This document shows, piece by piece, positions 7,930 through 19,149 of a DNA stretch of 60,016 nt. How positions within the stretch are numbered: the first letter of the stretch is position 1; each line of letters opens with the position of its first letter. The position numbers and the translations under genes were made by a program. The notes below the pieces were generated by a model that searched no databases, was not told the origin of the DNA, and worked only from the letters and a program-made list of their open reading frames with translations. The stretch is from Bacilli bacterium (GTDB lineage Bacteria > Bacillota_I > Bacilli_A > RF39 > UBA660), in the NCBI GenBank assembly GCA_017477845.1, contig JAFUTR010000053.1, positions 1-60,016 on the forward strand, given 5' to 3'.

Positions 7930-8672
7930 TTTCTCTTTTGAAATTTATATACTACTTTTGCAGCAAGTTTAGTTGATGCAAATCTATTAAAGAAAATAAT
8001 TGCTTTCATTTTGAATCCAGGCACAATTATTAATTTATTTTTAAACATTTTATCAATCGCATATTTTGCAACATAATCACTATCTAATCCCTTCATTGCA
8101 AAGTCTACATTTGCAACATCATTAAAATTAGTTTTTACTGGTCCTGGACAAAGACATGAAATATGAACTTTTGATTTTTTTCTTCTTAGTTCTTCATATA
8201 TTCCGACTGTTAGTTTTGTAACGTATGATTTACTTGCATAGTATGTTGACATTAAAGGTCCTGCTTGGAAACTAGCACTCGATGATACATTTAAAATATA
8301 TCCACTATTTTTTTTAACCATATCTTTTAGGAAAAATTTAGTTAAGATATGCACTGCTTTAATATTTACATCAATCATATCTAATTCAGTATTTAAATCT
8401 GTGTTATCAAACTCTCCAAAAAGACCAAAACCTGCATTGTTTATCAGAATATCAATATTATCATTCTTACATAATACATATAAGTCTTTAAGTTTTGATT
8501 CTTGTGCTAGATCTGCCACTATAATTTTTACATCTGTTTTTAATTCTTTTTGGATTCTTTGAAGTTTTTCTTTATCTCGCGCTACTAGTATTAAATCATA
8601 TCCTAAAGTGCTCATGTATTTAGCCATACTATAACCAATACCACTTGACGCACCAGTTATTAATGCTTTCAT
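7911..8672 (-). CDS. Short-chain dehydrogenase/reductase (DltE/YqjQ type)
   Basis: Classical SDR: TGASSGIG (6-13) binds the nucleotide, NNAG (78-81) stabilises the fold, VSSSAS holds the catalytic Ser, and Tyr144-Lys148 (YYASK) complete the active site; CPGPVKTNF follows. An Arg after the second strand (LILVARD) suggests NADP(H) preference. The basic, hydrophobic C-terminus (FFNRFAS...KRKRKNNR) is typical of the DltE-like subgroup and could touch the membrane. The ATG at 8672 has GGAGGG seven bases upstream. The substrate is unknown. It is inserted between rplQ and the ecfA1 position. Confidence 0.9.
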   Translation of the reverse strand: MKALITGASSGIGYSMAKYMSTLGYDLILVARDKEKLQRIQKELKTDVKIIVADLAQESKLKDLYVLCKNDNIDILINNAGFGLFGEFDNTDLNTELDMIDVNIKAVHILTKFFLKDMVKKNSGYILNVSSSASFQAGPLMSTYYASKSYVTKLTVGIYEELRRKKSKVHISCLCPGPVKTNFNDVANVDFAMKGLDSDYVAKYAIDKMFKNKLIIVPGFKMKAIIFFNRFASTKLAAKVVYKFQKRKRKNNR

Positions 8673-8711
8673 ATACAACCCTCCAATATTATTTTACCAC
8701 AAAACAGAAAA

Positions 8712-8735
8712 AAGATTTAGTAAAAACTAAATCTT
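8712..8735 (-). terminator. Terminator after the exported protein gene
   Basis: A 9-bp stem AAGATTTAG/CTAAATCTT overlaps the stop codon and is followed by TTTTTT on the minus strand. Confidence 0.75.
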
Positions 8736-10071
8736 AAAACATACCTTCTAACATATCTTCACTTGATTCAAGATTAACATCATCTAGTCCAAATTCTTCT
8801 AATACCTTTTTATCTTCTTCAGTCATCTCTTTATAAGGTGCACTATTAGATACATCTACACTAGGAATACTGTCGACAACTTTTGTCTCAATAGTCAATT
8901 CACCATCTAATTCGCGTGCAAATTCAAATTTAATATTTGCTTTAGTAGTAAATTCATCTTTTATTTCAGCATCTGCTGTTACTTTAAACTCTTCACCAAG
9001 TGCTTCAGTATTTCTTAATTCTAGGCTAAATTTATCTTCATTTCCTTTGAATGTTCCAACAACTAGTTTTTGTCCTTGTGCTGAAACTGATAAATCATAA
9101 TTATCAGTTGAAGTCTCTTTAGCTTCAAAATTAATTATTCTTTGTCCCATTACAGATAAATATGCTTCATAGAATCCATCAATATTATTGATAACAAAAA
9201 GCAAAGGAATTGATTGATTTTGTTCTTGGATATAAACTGTTATTTCTGATGATATTGCAACATCATTATAAATATGTGCTTTATAAGTTAATAATTTCCC
9301 ATACTCTTTAACAACAGCTATTTCATCAAGAACTGCATCAAACATTTCATCAATATTAGCATTTTTATATTCTGTCTTTTCTAAAACATCTACAAGTTGC
9401 TTATAAAGTTCTTTATCAGCTTTAACTTTTTTAATAAAGCTACTTGCCATATTATAAACATCTAGTCCTGTAATAGTATAAGAATATTTCTTGGTTTTGT
9501 ATTCTTTTCCATTAATTGTTTTAGTTGCACTTTCTACTTCAATTTTATCTTCAGTAATAACTTCTTCTATAGATTCTTCTATATATTTAGTAATCTTTTC
9601 AAAGTCAATATTTAAACCTTCAAGATTTTCTAGTTCAGTTTGAACTTCCTTTAATATTTCATCTAAATCTACATAATAATATTTACTTAATTTATCTTTT
9701 AATGTGAAATAGATTCTCTTTTCTTTTAAAAGACCTTCAAGTGCAAATTTTTCATTACCTTCTTTTAACTCTCCTAATAAATATAGCTGTTCTTTTCCTC
9801 CATAGAAGTCAAGTTGCCCAGTTGCAATTTCATCATCTACATTTATTTTTGCAGATACAGTTGCATTAATTATATTTTCTTTAATGAACTTTTCATAATC
9901 GGTATCGCTTTTAGTTATTTTAGTTAATCCAAAATTATGTTTAATAGAGTCAGTTAATATGTCTTTACTACTTTTATTTGATCCAGATAGTAAGAACCAT
10001 AAAAGAACTCCTACAGCACATATAACTACTGCTATAACTAATACAGCTAACCATACTTTTTTCTTTTTCAT
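8734..10071 (-). CDS. Exported membrane-anchored protein of unknown function
   Basis: A Lys-rich start and one hydrophobic helix (about 5-29) anchor a 415-residue extracellular part rich in beta strands and charged residues. It resembles the large family of secreted proteins in gut Bacillota often labelled DUF6583, but I cannot confirm this without a profile search. Two halves can be seen: a helix-containing N-terminal part (to about 270) and a strand-rich C-terminal part with repeated 'F-x-L-x-x-R/x-T' patterns. It lies between rplQ and the dehydrogenase with its own ribosome binding site and terminator. Confidence 0.6.
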   Translation of the reverse strand: MKKKKVWLAVLVIAVVICAVGVLLWFLLSGSNKSSKDILTDSIKHNFGLTKITKSDTDYEKFIKENIINATVSAKINVDDEIATGQLDFYGGKEQLYLLGELKEGNEKFALEGLLKEKRIYFTLKDKLSKYYYVDLDEILKEVQTELENLEGLNIDFEKITKYIEESIEEVITEDKIEVESATKTINGKEYKTKKYSYTITGLDVYNMASSFIKKVKADKELYKQLVDVLEKTEYKNANIDEMFDAVLDEIAVVKEYGKLLTYKAHIYNDVAISSEITVYIQEQNQSIPLLFVINNIDGFYEAYLSVMGQRIINFEAKETSTDNYDLSVSAQGQKLVVGTFKGNEDKFSLELRNTEALGEEFKVTADAEIKDEFTTKANIKFEFARELDGELTIETKVVDSIPSVDVSNSAPYKEMTEEDKKVLEEFGLDDVNLESSEDMLEGMF

Positions 10072-10168
10072 TTCTCCACCTCTTTACAATGTAATTATAT
10101 TACAATTATCATAAAATGTCATTAAAAATAATTAATTTTTATTACACTAATGAAATATAAAAAAAAGA

Positions 10169-10184
10169 CATATAATTCTATATG
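10169..10184 (-). terminator. Terminator after rplQ
   Basis: CATATA/TATATG with a 4-nt loop, extended by G-C next to the ends, is followed by eight T on the minus strand. It probably ends the ribosomal superoperon. Confidence 0.65.
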
Positions 10185-10194
10185 CCTATTTTTA

Positions 10195-10536
10195 TTAAAC
10201 TAATTCAATAACAGCTGTTAAAGCGTTATCTCCACGTCTTTCATCAAGTTTTAATATTCTTGTGTATCCACCATTTCTAGTAGCATATTTTGGAGCTAAT
10301 TCATCAAAAATCTTTTTAACTGCTACTGTATCATTTTGTAAGAAAGCAAGTGCTTTACGTCTTGATATCAAATCACCATTTTTCCCATATGTAATCATTT
10401 TATCAACGAATTTGCGTACTTCTTTAGCTCTTGTTTCAGTAGTAACAATTTTTCCGTTTATTATAACATCTTTTGTTAAATTAGCAAGCATGCTTCTTCT
10501 ATGTTTTGTGTCTACTCCTAATTTTCTATAAGCCAT
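10195..10536 (-). CDS. rplQ: 50S ribosomal protein L17
   Basis: [19 protein letters not shown] and the C-terminal [19 protein letters not shown] are diagnostic for bL17; 113 residues is close to the usual 120. It follows rpoA by 14 bases and is the last gene of the large ribosomal operon. Confidence 0.98.
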   Translation of the reverse strand: MAYRKLGVDTKHRRSMLANLTKDVIINGKIVTTETRAKEVRKFVDKMITYGKNGDLISRRKALAFLQNDTVAVKKIFDELAPKYATRNGGYTRILKLDERRGDNALTAVIELV

Positions 10537-10550
10537 ACTAATCCTCCTTA

Positions 10551-11501
10551 CTAATCATCATTACGTAATACTAGTCCTAAGTCACGTACTTTGTCTAATA
10601 CTTCTTTAAGTGATTTCTTACCTAAATTACGTATCTTCATCATATCGTTTTCACTCATATTAACTAAATCTTGTAATGTATGTATATTTGCTCTTTTTAA
10701 GCAATTATAAGCTCTTACTGAGAAATCTAAATCTTCAATAGTAGTTTCTAATGCCTTAACTTTCGGATCTTCAGTTTTTTCAATCATCATTCCAGTCATA
10801 TCAGCAATGTTACTTAAATTAGTAAGAATATTGAAATGTTCAATTAAAATTCTTGCAGCAAGTGCAATAGCTTCTTCTGGTTTCATTGAACCATTTGTCC
10901 AAACATTTAATATTAACTTATCATAAGTTTCATTTTGTCCAACACGAGCTGGCTCAACATCATATGATATTCTTTCAATTGGTGAGAATAAAGAATCAAT
11001 TGCAATTACTCCAACTTTCTTTATATCAAGAAGTTTTTTATTTTCTTCACTTCTTACATACCCTCTACCATTCGATACAGTCATTTCCATTATTAATTTT
11101 CCATCTTTTGCAACATTTGCAATTACTAAATCTGGATTAATAATTTCTATATCTGCATCGTGTTCGATATCACCTGCAGTTACAGGCCCTTCTTCAGTTT
11201 TATTAATTCTAACTGTTTTAATTTCGTTAGAATGATTCTTAATTACTACTTGTTTTAAATTTAATATAATTGTAGTAACGTCTTCAACAACACCTTCTAT
11301 TGTTTGAAATTCGTGTAAAACACCTTCTATTTTAACACTTGATAAAGCACTTCCTGGAAGGCTTGATAACATTACACGTCTTAATGCGTTTCCTAAAGTT
11401 GTTCCGAATCCTCTTTCAAGTGGTTCGATTTCAAATTTTCCATAAAAATTACTATCTACATAATCAGTAATTTTATAATTTGGTTTTTCAAATTCAATCA
11501 T
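10551..11501 (-). CDS. rpoA: DNA-directed RNA polymerase alpha subunit
   Basis: The N-terminal domain (1-230), with [28 protein letters not shown], drives alpha dimerisation and assembly of beta and beta'. The C-terminal domain (about 245-316), with [22 protein letters not shown] and [14 protein letters not shown], contacts UP elements and activators. Full length (316). It lies between rpsK and rplQ in the standard order. Confidence 0.98.
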   Translation of the reverse strand: MIEFEKPNYKITDYVDSNFYGKFEIEPLERGFGTTLGNALRRVMLSSLPGSALSSVKIEGVLHEFQTIEGVVEDVTTIILNLKQVVIKNHSNEIKTVRINKTEEGPVTAGDIEHDADIEIINPDLVIANVAKDGKLIMEMTVSNGRGYVRSEENKKLLDIKKVGVIAIDSLFSPIERISYDVEPARVGQNETYDKLILNVWTNGSMKPEEAIALAARILIEHFNILTNLSNIADMTGMMIEKTEDPKVKALETTIEDLDFSVRAYNCLKRANIHTLQDLVNMSENDMMKIRNLGKKSLKEVLDKVRDLGLVLRNDD

Positions 11502-11530
11502 GAAACTACCTCCTTTTTTTCATTTTATTA

Positions 11531-11914
11531 CTATCCACGTGGACGTTTTGGTGGACGACATCCATTGTGTGGTATTGGTGTTACATCAGTAATAGAAGTT
11601 ATCTCAAGTCCTGCTGTTTGAAGTGATCTAATAGCAGTTTCTCTTCCAGGTCCTAAACCTTTAACATTTACTTCTATTTTTCTCATACCTAAATCGTATG
11701 CTGTTTTTCCTGCAGCTTCAGCAGCCATTCCTGCAGCAAATGGAGTTGATTTTTTACTACCTTTATAACCGATTGCTCCACTACTTGACCATGAAACAAC
11801 TTGTCCATCTTTGTCAGTTATAGTAGTTATTGTATTATTAAATGTTGAATGAATATGTGCTACACCTTCAGGAACATTTTTCTTGACTTTTTTCTTTCTA
11901 GTTTTGTAAGCCAT
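11531..11914 (-). CDS. rpsK: 30S ribosomal protein S11
   Basis: [22 protein letters not shown] and the C-terminal [15 protein letters not shown] identify uS11, a platform protein of the 30S subunit; 127 residues is normal. It follows rpsM by 21 bases. Confidence 0.98.
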   Translation of the reverse strand: MAYKTRKKKVKKNVPEGVAHIHSTFNNTITTITDKDGQVVSWSSSGAIGYKGSKKSTPFAAGMAAEAAGKTAYDLGMRKIEVNVKGLGPGRETAIRSLQTAGLEITSITDVTPIPHNGCRPPKRPRG

Positions 11915-11935
11915 AAATTTATCCTCCTTTAACTA

Positions 11936-12301
11936 TTATTTCTTCTTATTAGCAACAGTCTTACCTTTTCCTTTACGAGTTCTTGCATTACTTCTAGTGC
12001 TTTGACCTCTAACAGGTAATCCTTTTTTATGACGAGTTCCTTGATAAGAGTTAATTTCCATTTTAGTTTTAATGTTCATATTAACTTCACGTCTTAAATC
12101 TCCTTCAACAACGTATTTAGAGATTTCATCACGTAATCTATTTAATTCATCATTATCTAAATCTTTTACTCTTTTTTCTCCGTCTACTTTTGCATTTGTA
12201 ACAATTGTTTTTGCTAAGTTTCTTCCTATTCCATAAATATAAGTTATTGAAGTTTCAACTTGCTTATCATTAGGAATATCTACACCTTTAATACGAGCCA
12301 T
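11936..12301 (-). CDS. rpsM: 30S ribosomal protein S13
   Basis: [25 protein letters not shown] and the C-terminal [16 protein letters not shown] are uS13 hallmarks; the basic tail lies near the P-site tRNA. Length 121 is normal. Confidence 0.98.
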   Translation of the reverse strand: MARIKGVDIPNDKQVETSITYIYGIGRNLAKTIVTNAKVDGEKRVKDLDNDELNRLRDEISKYVVEGDLRREVNMNIKTKMEINSYQGTRHKKGLPVRGQSTRSNARTRKGKGKTVANKKK

Positions 12302-12318
12302 AAATTACTCTCCTTCCA

Positions 12319-12662
<344 letters not shown>

Positions 12663-12666
12663 ATCA

Positions 12667-13416
12667 TCACTCTCCAGTCGTCAATATTTCATATCCATCA
12701 TGAGTCACTAATACAGTATGTTCAAAATGTGCTGATGGTTTCTCATCATATGTTACGATAGTCCATCCATCATCTAACATACATATATCTCTTGACCCTA
12801 AATTTAACATTGGTTCTACTGCAAATACCATACCTTCTTTTATAAGTGGACCAGTGTTTGGTTTACCATAATTAGGTATGTCTGGATCCTCATGTAACTC
12901 ATGTCCTACTCCGTGTCCACAAAGTTCACGAACAACTCCAAGATGATATTTTTTTGCAACAGTTTCTACAGCATTTGAAATATCACCAATTCTGTTTCCA
13001 GGCTTAACCATTGCAAGTCCTGCAAACAAAGCTTCTTTAGTTTCATCCATTAAATCTGAAACTTCTTTTGACACTTCTCCTACTTTATATGTCCAAGCAG
13101 AATCTCCATGATATCCTTTATAGCAAGCACATATATCTAGAGTTATAATATCTCCATTTTTTAATTTTCTTTTACTTGGAATTCCATGTACTACTTCGTC
13201 ATTTATACTTGTACAAAGAGTTGCAGGAAATCCATTGTAACCTTTACAAGAAGGAGTTGCACCTTTACTTCTAATAAAATCTTCTGCAAGACGATCTAGT
13301 TCTAAAGTTGTAATTCCTTCTTTAATGAAAGGCTTCAAATATTGATGTGTTTGATAAACGATATTTCCAGCAATCCTTAATAATTCTATTTCATGATCAC
13401 TTTTTATATTAATCAT
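12667..13416 (-). CDS. map: Methionine aminopeptidase, type I
   Basis: It removes the initiator Met from new proteins. The five metal ligands of the pita-bread fold can be traced: the two Asp in ITLDI and GDSAW, the His in [10 protein letters not shown], the Glu in VEPML and the Glu in HFEHTVL. The substrate-side [11 protein letters not shown] is also present. At 249 residues it is a normal short type I enzyme without the N-terminal zinc finger. It lies in the conserved secY-adk-map-infA series. Confidence 0.97.
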   Translation of the reverse strand: MINIKSDHEIELLRIAGNIVYQTHQYLKPFIKEGITTLELDRLAEDFIRSKGATPSCKGYNGFPATLCTSINDEVVHGIPSKRKLKNGDIITLDICACYKGYHGDSAWTYKVGEVSKEVSDLMDETKEALFAGLAMVKPGNRIGDISNAVETVAKKYHLGVVRELCGHGVGHELHEDPDIPNYGKPNTGPLIKEGMVFAVEPMLNLGSRDICMLDDGWTIVTYDEKPSAHFEHTVLVTHDGYEILTTGE

Positions 13417-13428
13417 TTTATCACCTTG

Positions 13429-14079
13429 TTACTTAATAATTTTTTCTGCTTGTTCAAGCGTATATACATGTCCTTTACTAGAATCAATTACATGTAATAC
13501 ATTTTTCTTTTTGTAATAATCGATAAGCGGAAGTGTATTTTTTAAATATGTTTCATAACGCGCTTCAAAAGACTCTCTATTGTCATCTTTTCTTTGCATT
13601 AATTTTCCTCCACATTTATTACAAATTCCTTCTTTTTTAGGTTTTAATTCATCATTGTAAATGTTATGAATTTCTCCACAACTTTCACAAATGTATCTTC
13701 CTGTTATTCTTTCTATTAATTCTTCTTTTGGTATGTCTAGTACTATAACTACTCCTAAGTCTCTTCCAGATTTCTTTAAGATATTTTCATATTCTAAAGC
13801 TTGTTCTAAGTTTCTTGGGAATCCATCTAAGATGTATCCGTTATCACAGGCTTTATCACTTAACTTATTTTCTAAAGCTTTATAAACTATTTCGTTTGAA
13901 ACAAGTCCACCGCTTTCTTGAACTTTAGCAATTTCTTTACCTAGTTCATCACCCTTAGCTACTTGTTCTCTTAATAAGTCACCAGTTGAAATGTGAACAT
14001 AATCATATTTTTTTAGTAAATCATTTGATAAAGTTCCTTTTCCTGCTCCTGGAGCAGCTATTAAAATTAAGTTTCTCAT
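13429..14079 (-). CDS. adk: Adenylate kinase with zinc-binding lid
   Basis: It interconverts AMP + ATP and 2 ADP. The P-loop is APGAGKGT (9-16), the AMP site STGDLLR, and DGFPRN follows at about 85-90. The lid has Cys131, Cys134, Cys153 and Cys156, the four-Cys zinc type usual in Gram-positive bacteria. The start overlaps the TGA stop of secY as ATGA, so the two are translationally coupled. Confidence 0.98.
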   Translation of the reverse strand: MRNLILIAAPGAGKGTLSNDLLKKYDYVHISTGDLLREQVAKGDELGKEIAKVQESGGLVSNEIVYKALENKLSDKACDNGYILDGFPRNLEQALEYENILKKSGRDLGVVIVLDIPKEELIERITGRYICESCGEIHNIYNDELKPKKEGICNKCGGKLMQRKDDNRESFEARYETYLKNTLPLIDYYKKKNVLHVIDSSKGHVYTLEQAEKIIK

Positions 14080-15341
14080 CTTCTTCTACTACTATATCCT
14101 TTCTTATAACTTCTTGTAACCAAACTTCCCTCTAATTGTCTATATGTTTCAAGGGCAACACCTACAACAATTAGTAAGCTTGTTCCACCTATTGAAACAT
14201 TTGATGAAAGTCCGGACAAACTTGAGAATATAATTGGAAGAGATGCAATTACTACTAAGAATAATGCTCCAAATACAGTAAGTCTTGATAATACTTTTGA
14301 TATATAATCTTCAGTATCTTTTCCTGGACGAACACCTGGAATAAATCCACCATTTTCTTTTAAGTTCTTTGCAAGTTCTTCTGGTCTTAATTGAATAAAT
14401 GTATAGAAGTAAGCAAAGAAATAAATTAATAATACGAATATTACAAACCCAACAGGTTGAGTATATGTTAAGTATTTATTAACAAATTCTGTGAATCCAT
14501 CATTTTTTACAAATTGAGCAATTACAGCAGGTATTGTTAATAAACTTGATGCAAATATTACTGGTACTACTCCAGCTGTATTAATCTTTATTGGCATATA
14601 AGATTGGTTATTACCAAATGTAGATTTATTTGCATATTGTATTTGAACACGCCTTTCAGCTTCTTGCATAAATATAACTCCGATTACTACAGCGAAATAT
14701 ATTATTACAAATAGAATAAACAAAAGTATTCCTAGCCAATTAGCATATGTTCCACTTGTTACTAATTCTTCAAAGACTGTAACAAATGTTGATGGTAATG
14801 TTGCAATAATACCAGCCATGATAATTAATGAAACACCATTACCAATTCCTTTTTGTGTAATTTGATCTCCTAACCATAATAAGAATGCAGTTCCAGCTGT
14901 TATTACAGTTGCTACATACATATAATCCATAGTAGATTTTCCACTACCTAAGAATGCTATTGCAAATACAAATCCTTCAATAAATGCAAATATAATTCCC
15001 ATATATCTTGTTATTTTATTTATTTTTTGTCTTCCTGTTGGTCCTTCATCTTTAAGTTCACTAAAGTATGGAATTATATCCATCTGTAATAATTGAATGA
15101 TGATTGACGCAGTGATATATGGTGTTACACCAAGTGAAAATATTGAGAATTTTTGCATTGCTCCTCCAGTGAATGAATTAAGTGTTCCAAACGCTGTAGA
15201 AGACATATCTAAATTAGGAGTTCCTGGTATTTGAACATAAGTTCCTATTATAAATAGTGCCAATACACCTAACGTAAAATATATTCTAGTCCTTAAGTCT
15301 TTGTTTGTAGGTGCAGATAATTGTTTCAATGCTTGAAACAT
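14076..15341 (-). CDS. secY: Protein translocase subunit SecY
   Basis: The ten-helix channel of the Sec translocon. Family motifs include TLGVLALFIIGTYVQIPG, SLGVTPYITASIIIQLL, GIGNGVSLIIMAG and FFAYFYTFIQLRPEELAKNLK with GGFIPGVRPG. Full length (421). It begins one base after rplO ends and stops with TGA overlapping the adk start, which shows TGA is not Trp in this organism. Confidence 0.98.
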   Translation of the reverse strand: MFQALKQLSAPTNKDLRTRIYFTLGVLALFIIGTYVQIPGTPNLDMSSTAFGTLNSFTGGAMQKFSIFSLGVTPYITASIIIQLLQMDIIPYFSELKDEGPTGRQKINKITRYMGIIFAFIEGFVFAIAFLGSGKSTMDYMYVATVITAGTAFLLWLGDQITQKGIGNGVSLIIMAGIIATLPSTFVTVFEELVTSGTYANWLGILLFILFVIIYFAVVIGVIFMQEAERRVQIQYANKSTFGNNQSYMPIKINTAGVVPVIFASSLLTIPAVIAQFVKNDGFTEFVNKYLTYTQPVGFVIFVLLIYFFAYFYTFIQLRPEELAKNLKENGGFIPGVRPGKDTEDYISKVLSRLTVFGALFLVVIASLPIIFSSLSGLSSNVSIGGTSLLIVVGVALETYRQLEGSLVTRSYKKGYSSRRR

Positions 15342-15342
15342 A

Positions 15343-15786
15343 TTACATCACCTCAATTTTACTTCCTGACTTTTCAATTTTTTCTACTGCAGTCTTAGAA
15401 AATTTATGAGCTTGAATAGTTAATTTCTTTTCAAGAGTTCCATTCCCTAAAACCTTAATACCATCTAATTGATTTTTTACAAGTCCAACTTCTTTTAATA
15501 AAGCTGGTGATACTACTGTATCGTTTTCAAATCTATTTAAATCGCTAACATTAATTACTGCATAAGATGTTCTAAATTTTGCATTGTTGAATCCTCTTTT
15601 TGGAAGACGTCTGTATAATGGAGTTTGTCCTCCTTCAAATACAGTTCTTACTCCTCCACCACTTCTTGCATTTTGTCCTTTATGACCTTTTCCACTTGTT
15701 TTACCTAAACCTGATCCTCTACCACGACCAACTATTTTTCTTTTTTGAGTAGCTCCAGCATTTTTTTCTAATTCATGTAATTTCAT
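15343..15786 (-). CDS. rplO: 50S ribosomal protein L15
   Basis: [38 protein letters not shown] is split here into its known elements: an N-terminal helix, then the Gly-Lys-rich rRNA-binding loop typical of uL15. Length 147 is normal. Its ATG overlaps the rpsE stop by one base, so the usual rpmD gene between them is missing. Confidence 0.97.
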   Translation of the reverse strand: MKLHELEKNAGATQKRKIVGRGRGSGLGKTSGKGHKGQNARSGGGVRTVFEGGQTPLYRRLPKRGFNNAKFRTSYAVINVSDLNRFENDTVVSPALLKEVGLVKNQLDGIKVLGNGTLEKKLTIQAHKFSKTAVEKIEKSGSKIEVM

Positions 15787-16298
15787 TATCCTAAAATCTC
15801 CTCTATAGTTTTTCCTCTTAGTTCAGCGATATGTTCAGGTGTTTTAATTTGTTTTAAGGCATCAAGTGTTGCATTTGCCATGTTATTTTTTGTCCTTGCT
15901 CCAAGTGATTTAGCAGAGATATCACGAATTCCTGCAAGTTCAAGTACAGCTCTTACTGCACCTCCAGCTATAACTCCAGTTCCTTCTGGTGCTGGTTTTA
16001 ATAGAACTCTTGCAGCTCCTTTAACACCAATTACTTCATACGCAATTGTTCTTTCATCTGTTAAAGGCACTCTAATTAAATTTTTGTTAGCGTCTTGAAT
16101 AGCTTTCTTTATTGCATCTGGTACTTCATTTGCTTTTCCCATACCTAGACCAACTTGTCCATGTCTGTCCCCAACAACTACTGTAGCAGAAAATCTTCTT
16201 TGTCTACCACCTTTGTTAACTTTAACGACACTTTTAATTTCAATTACTTGTTCTTCTAAAGTTTTTACTTTAGTTGGGTCTTCTTTTCTATTTTGCAT
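15786..16298 (-). CDS. rpsE: 30S ribosomal protein S5
   Basis: [21 protein letters not shown] is the N-terminal uS5 double-stranded RNA-binding motif; the C-terminal half has [17 protein letters not shown] and [14 protein letters not shown]. Length 170 is normal. It helps control decoding fidelity. Confidence 0.98.
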   Translation of the reverse strand: MQNRKEDPTKVKTLEEQVIEIKSVVKVNKGGRQRRFSATVVVGDRHGQVGLGMGKANEVPDAIKKAIQDANKNLIRVPLTDERTIAYEVIGVKGAARVLLKPAPEGTGVIAGGAVRAVLELAGIRDISAKSLGARTKNNMANATLDALKQIKTPEHIAELRGKTIEEILG

Positions 16299-16312
16299 AA
16301 ATTACCCTCCTT

Positions 16313-16675
16313 CTAGAACTCTAAACCATTTTCACGTGCTGCTGTAGCTAATGCTTCAACACGTCCATGGTATAGATATCCGCCTCTATCAAATACTACT
16401 TTTTTAATATTTGCTTTTACTGCTAATTTAGCTATTTTTTCTCCAACTTTACTAGCAGCTTCTTTATTACTTCCACTCTTTAATTTTAGATCTTTATCAA
16501 GTGATGAAGCACTTACTAATGTTTTTCCTTCTTCATCATCAATAATTTGTGCAAAAATGTTTGAATTTGATCTAAACACATTAAGTCTTGGAACAGCACT
16601 TGTACCATTTACATCTTTTCTTACTCTTTTGTGTCTTTCAACACGCATAGTATTTCTTGATTCTTTTTTAATCAT
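16313..16675 (-). CDS. rplR: 50S ribosomal protein L18
   Basis: [23 protein letters not shown] and [20 protein letters not shown] identify uL18, a 5S rRNA-binding protein. Length 120 is normal; it lies between rplF and rpsE. Confidence 0.98.
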   Translation of the reverse strand: MIKKESRNTMRVERHKRVRKDVNGTSAVPRLNVFRSNSNIFAQIIDDEEGKTLVSASSLDKDLKLKSGSNKEAASKVGEKIAKLAVKANIKKVVFDRGGYLYHGRVEALATAARENGLEF

Positions 16676-16700
16676 AAGTAACTTCTCCTTATCTTATATT

Positions 16701-17231
16701 TTAAGCAGCTTTCTTACCTTCCTTACGAATAATGTGTTCGTCTTTATAACGAATACCTTTTCCTTTATAAGGTTCAGGTTGTCTAACTTTTCTAACATTT
16801 GCTGCAAATTCTCCAACTAATTCTTTGTCTATACCTTTAATAGTTAATTCAGTATTACTTGGGCATTCAACAGTAATTCCTGTTGGAACTTGCATTTCTA
16901 CTGGATGACTATATCCAGCACTTATTACTATTACATTTCCTTTAAGAGCGAAACGATATCCAACACCAACTATTTCTAGTTCTTTTTGAAATCCTTCAGT
17001 AACACCAACTATCATATTATGAATGTTAGCATTTACTGTTCCATGCATTGGTTTATATAAATCATTTTCTCTTGTTACTTCTAAAGTGTTTCCTTCTACT
17101 TTAGCGTTTATTCCTTCTACTAAAGTAGTAGTAAGTTCACCTTTAGGTCCTGTAACTTTTACTAAATTATTTTCAACGTTAACTGTAACACCAGCAGGTA
17201 TTACTAGTTTTCTATTTCCAATACGACTCAT
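16701..17231 (-). CDS. rplF: 50S ribosomal protein L6
   Basis: MSRIGNRKLVIPAGVTV at the start and PEPYKGKGIRYKDEHIIRKEGKK at the end are typical of uL6, with two repeated alpha/beta domains. Length 176 is normal. Confidence 0.98.
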   Translation of the reverse strand: MSRIGNRKLVIPAGVTVNVENNLVKVTGPKGELTTTLVEGINAKVEGNTLEVTRENDLYKPMHGTVNANIHNMIVGVTEGFQKELEIVGVGYRFALKGNVIVISAGYSHPVEMQVPTGITVECPSNTELTIKGIDKELVGEFAANVRKVRQPEPYKGKGIRYKDEHIIRKEGKKAA

Positions 17232-17257
17232 TTCCCTAGGCCTCCTTACACTTCAGA

Positions 17258-17659
17258 TTACCAAACATAAGCTAAAACTTCTCCACCAAGATTTTGTTTT
17301 CTAGCTTCTTTATCAGTCATAATTCCTTTTGAAGTTGAAATTATTGCAATTCCAAGTCCATTTAATACTCTTGGAACTTCATCACTTTTTACATAAACTC
17401 TTAATCCTGGTTTAGAAATACGTTTAAGTCCAGTAATTACTTTCTCTTTCTTTTTTCCATATTTAAGTGTTAATAAAATATTTTTTTCAACACCTTCACT
17501 TACTACTTTATATTCTTTAATGAATCCTTCTTCTTTTAAAATTCTAGCAAGTTCTACTTTTAATTTAGAAGCAGGAACGGTTACTTCTTCATAACCCATT
17601 GAATTTGCATTACGGATACGTGTTAACATATCAGCAATTGTATCAGTTACTACAGCCAT
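17258..17659 (-). CDS. rpsH: 30S ribosomal protein S8
   Basis: [21 protein letters not shown] and the C-terminal [19 protein letters not shown] match uS8, which nucleates the central 30S domain. Length 133 is normal. Confidence 0.98.
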   Translation of the reverse strand: MAVVTDTIADMLTRIRNANSMGYEEVTVPASKLKVELARILKEEGFIKEYKVVSEGVEKNILLTLKYGKKKEKVITGLKRISKPGLRVYVKSDEVPRVLNGLGIAIISTSKGIMTDKEARKQNLGGEVLAYVW

Positions 17660-17679
17660 TTTATAATCCTCCTTCCCAA

Positions 17680-17865
17680 TTACCAGCTTGACTTTTTAAC
17701 ACCTGGTATTTGTCCTTTATAAGCTAATTCTCTAAAGCAAATACGGCATATTCCAAATTTACTCATAACTGCATGAGGTCTTCCACATCTTTTGCAACGT
17801 GTGTACTCACGAACTTTAAATTTTTGTTTTCTATTTGCTTTAACAATCATACTTTTTTTTGCCAT
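17680..17865 (-). CDS. rpsZ: 30S ribosomal protein S14 type Z (zinc form)
   Basis: The 61-residue zinc form: Cys24, Cys27, Cys40 and Cys43 (CKRCG...CRICF) bind zinc, and [17 protein letters not shown] is the family ending. It lies between rplE and rpsH. Confidence 0.97.
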   Translation of the reverse strand: MAKKSMIVKANRKQKFKVREYTRCKRCGRPHAVMSKFGICRICFRELAYKGQIPGVKKSSW

Positions 17866-17879
17866 TATTTACCCTCCAA

Positions 17880-18419
17880 TTACTTTCTAAATGGAATTCC
17901 AAGTTCACTTAATAAATCGTAAGCTTCTTCATTAGATTTGGCAGTTGTTACAAATACGATATCCATTCCACGTACTTTTACAACATTGTCATATTCTATT
18001 TCAGAAAATATTAATTGTTCTTTAATTCCAAGTGTGTAGTTTCCACGTCCATCAAATGCTTTAGGAGAAACTCCTCTAAAGTCACGAACACGAGGAAGTC
18101 CGATTGATACTAACTTATCCATAAAGTTATACATGTTGTTTCCTCTTAATGTAACCTTACATCCGATTGCTTGTCCTTCTCTTACTTTAAATCCTGCAAT
18201 TGATTTTCTTGCTTTTGTTATAACAGGTTTTTGTCCTGATATAAGTTCAAGATCTTTAACTGCAGCTTCCATAAGTTTAGAGTTTCCTGTAGCGTCTCCT
18301 ACACCCATATTAATAACGATCTTCTCAAGTTTTGGTACTTCCATAATAGTAGTATAATTATGTTTTTTAATTAAGCTTGGAACGATTTCATTTACATATC
18401 TTTCTTTTAGGCGGTTCAT
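17880..18419 (-). CDS. rplE: 50S ribosomal protein L5
   Basis: [43 protein letters not shown] (in part) and [21 protein letters not shown] identify uL5, which binds 5S rRNA and contacts P-site tRNA. Length 179 is normal. Confidence 0.98.
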   Translation of the reverse strand: MNRLKERYVNEIVPSLIKKHNYTTIMEVPKLEKIVINMGVGDATGNSKLMEAAVKDLELISGQKPVITKARKSIAGFKVREGQAIGCKVTLRGNNMYNFMDKLVSIGLPRVRDFRGVSPKAFDGRGNYTLGIKEQLIFSEIEYDNVVKVRGMDIVFVTTAKSNEEAYDLLSELGIPFRK

Positions 18420-18438
18420 AAATCAATTCCTCCTTCCA

Positions 18439-18744
18439 CTAATCAATCTTCTCGCCAGATTTTTTAGCGACTCTTACTTTTTTATCTTTTTCTATAGTAT
18501 GACCAATTCTAGTTCTTTTCTTTGTTTTAGGATCAATCAACATAACATTAGATGCATGAATAGGTGCTTCTGTTTCAAGTATTCCACCAGTTTCTTGTCC
18601 GTTTCCTTTTCTATGTTTCTTAACGATGTTTACACCTTCAACTATAACACGATTTTCTTTCTTTAATGTCTTAGTGATTTTTCCTTCTTTTCCTTTACTA
18701 GATCCGGCAATTACTACAACTTTATCTCCAACTTTTAAGTTCAT
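18439..18744 (-). CDS. rplX: 50S ribosomal protein L24
   Basis: The KOW motif [20 protein letters not shown] and [17 protein letters not shown] are diagnostic for uL24, an assembly initiator near the exit tunnel. Length 101 is normal. Confidence 0.98.
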   Translation of the reverse strand: MNLKVGDKVVVIAGSSKGKEGKITKTLKKENRVIVEGVNIVKKHRKGNGQETGGILETEAPIHASNVMLIDPKTKKRTRIGHTIEKDKKVRVAKKSGEKID

Positions 18745-18753
18745 AATAACCTC

Positions 18754-19122
18754 CTATAGTACTTCTTTAGCTAAAGATACAATTTTCATGAAATCTTTAT
18801 CACGAAGTTCTCTAGCAACAGGGCCAAATATACGAGTTCCTACTGGACTCTTATCGTCCCTAATTATTACGCAAGCATTGTCATCAAATTTGATATAAGA
18901 ACCATCTTCTCTTCTTAATCCAAATGTAGTTCTAACAACAACTGCTTTAACGACTTTTCCTTTTTGAACAGTTCCATTAGGTGTGGCATTTTTAACTGTA
19001 CCAACAACTATGTCACCGATATTACCAGTTTTAACTTTGCTTCCTCCAAGAACACGGATAACTAAAAGTTCTCTTGCTCCAGAGTTATCAGCAACTTTTA
19101 AACGACTCTCTTGTTGAATCAT
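18754..19122 (-). CDS. rplN: 50S ribosomal protein L14
   Basis: [21 protein letters not shown] and [20 protein letters not shown] are uL14 hallmarks; 122 residues is the exact usual length. Confidence 0.98.
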   Translation of the reverse strand: MIQQESRLKVADNSGARELLVIRVLGGSKVKTGNIGDIVVGTVKNATPNGTVQKGKVVKAVVVRTTFGLRREDGSYIKFDDNACVIIRDDKSPVGTRIFGPVARELRDKDFMKIVSLAKEVL

Positions 19123-19149
19123 AAATAATCCTCCTTCACCTAATAGTTA

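Noticed and set aside
14076..14079. Possible Mollicutes-style code with TGA as Trp
   Set aside because: secY ends at a TGA that overlaps the adk ATG, Trp is TGG throughout, and all conserved genes reach normal length under the standard code.
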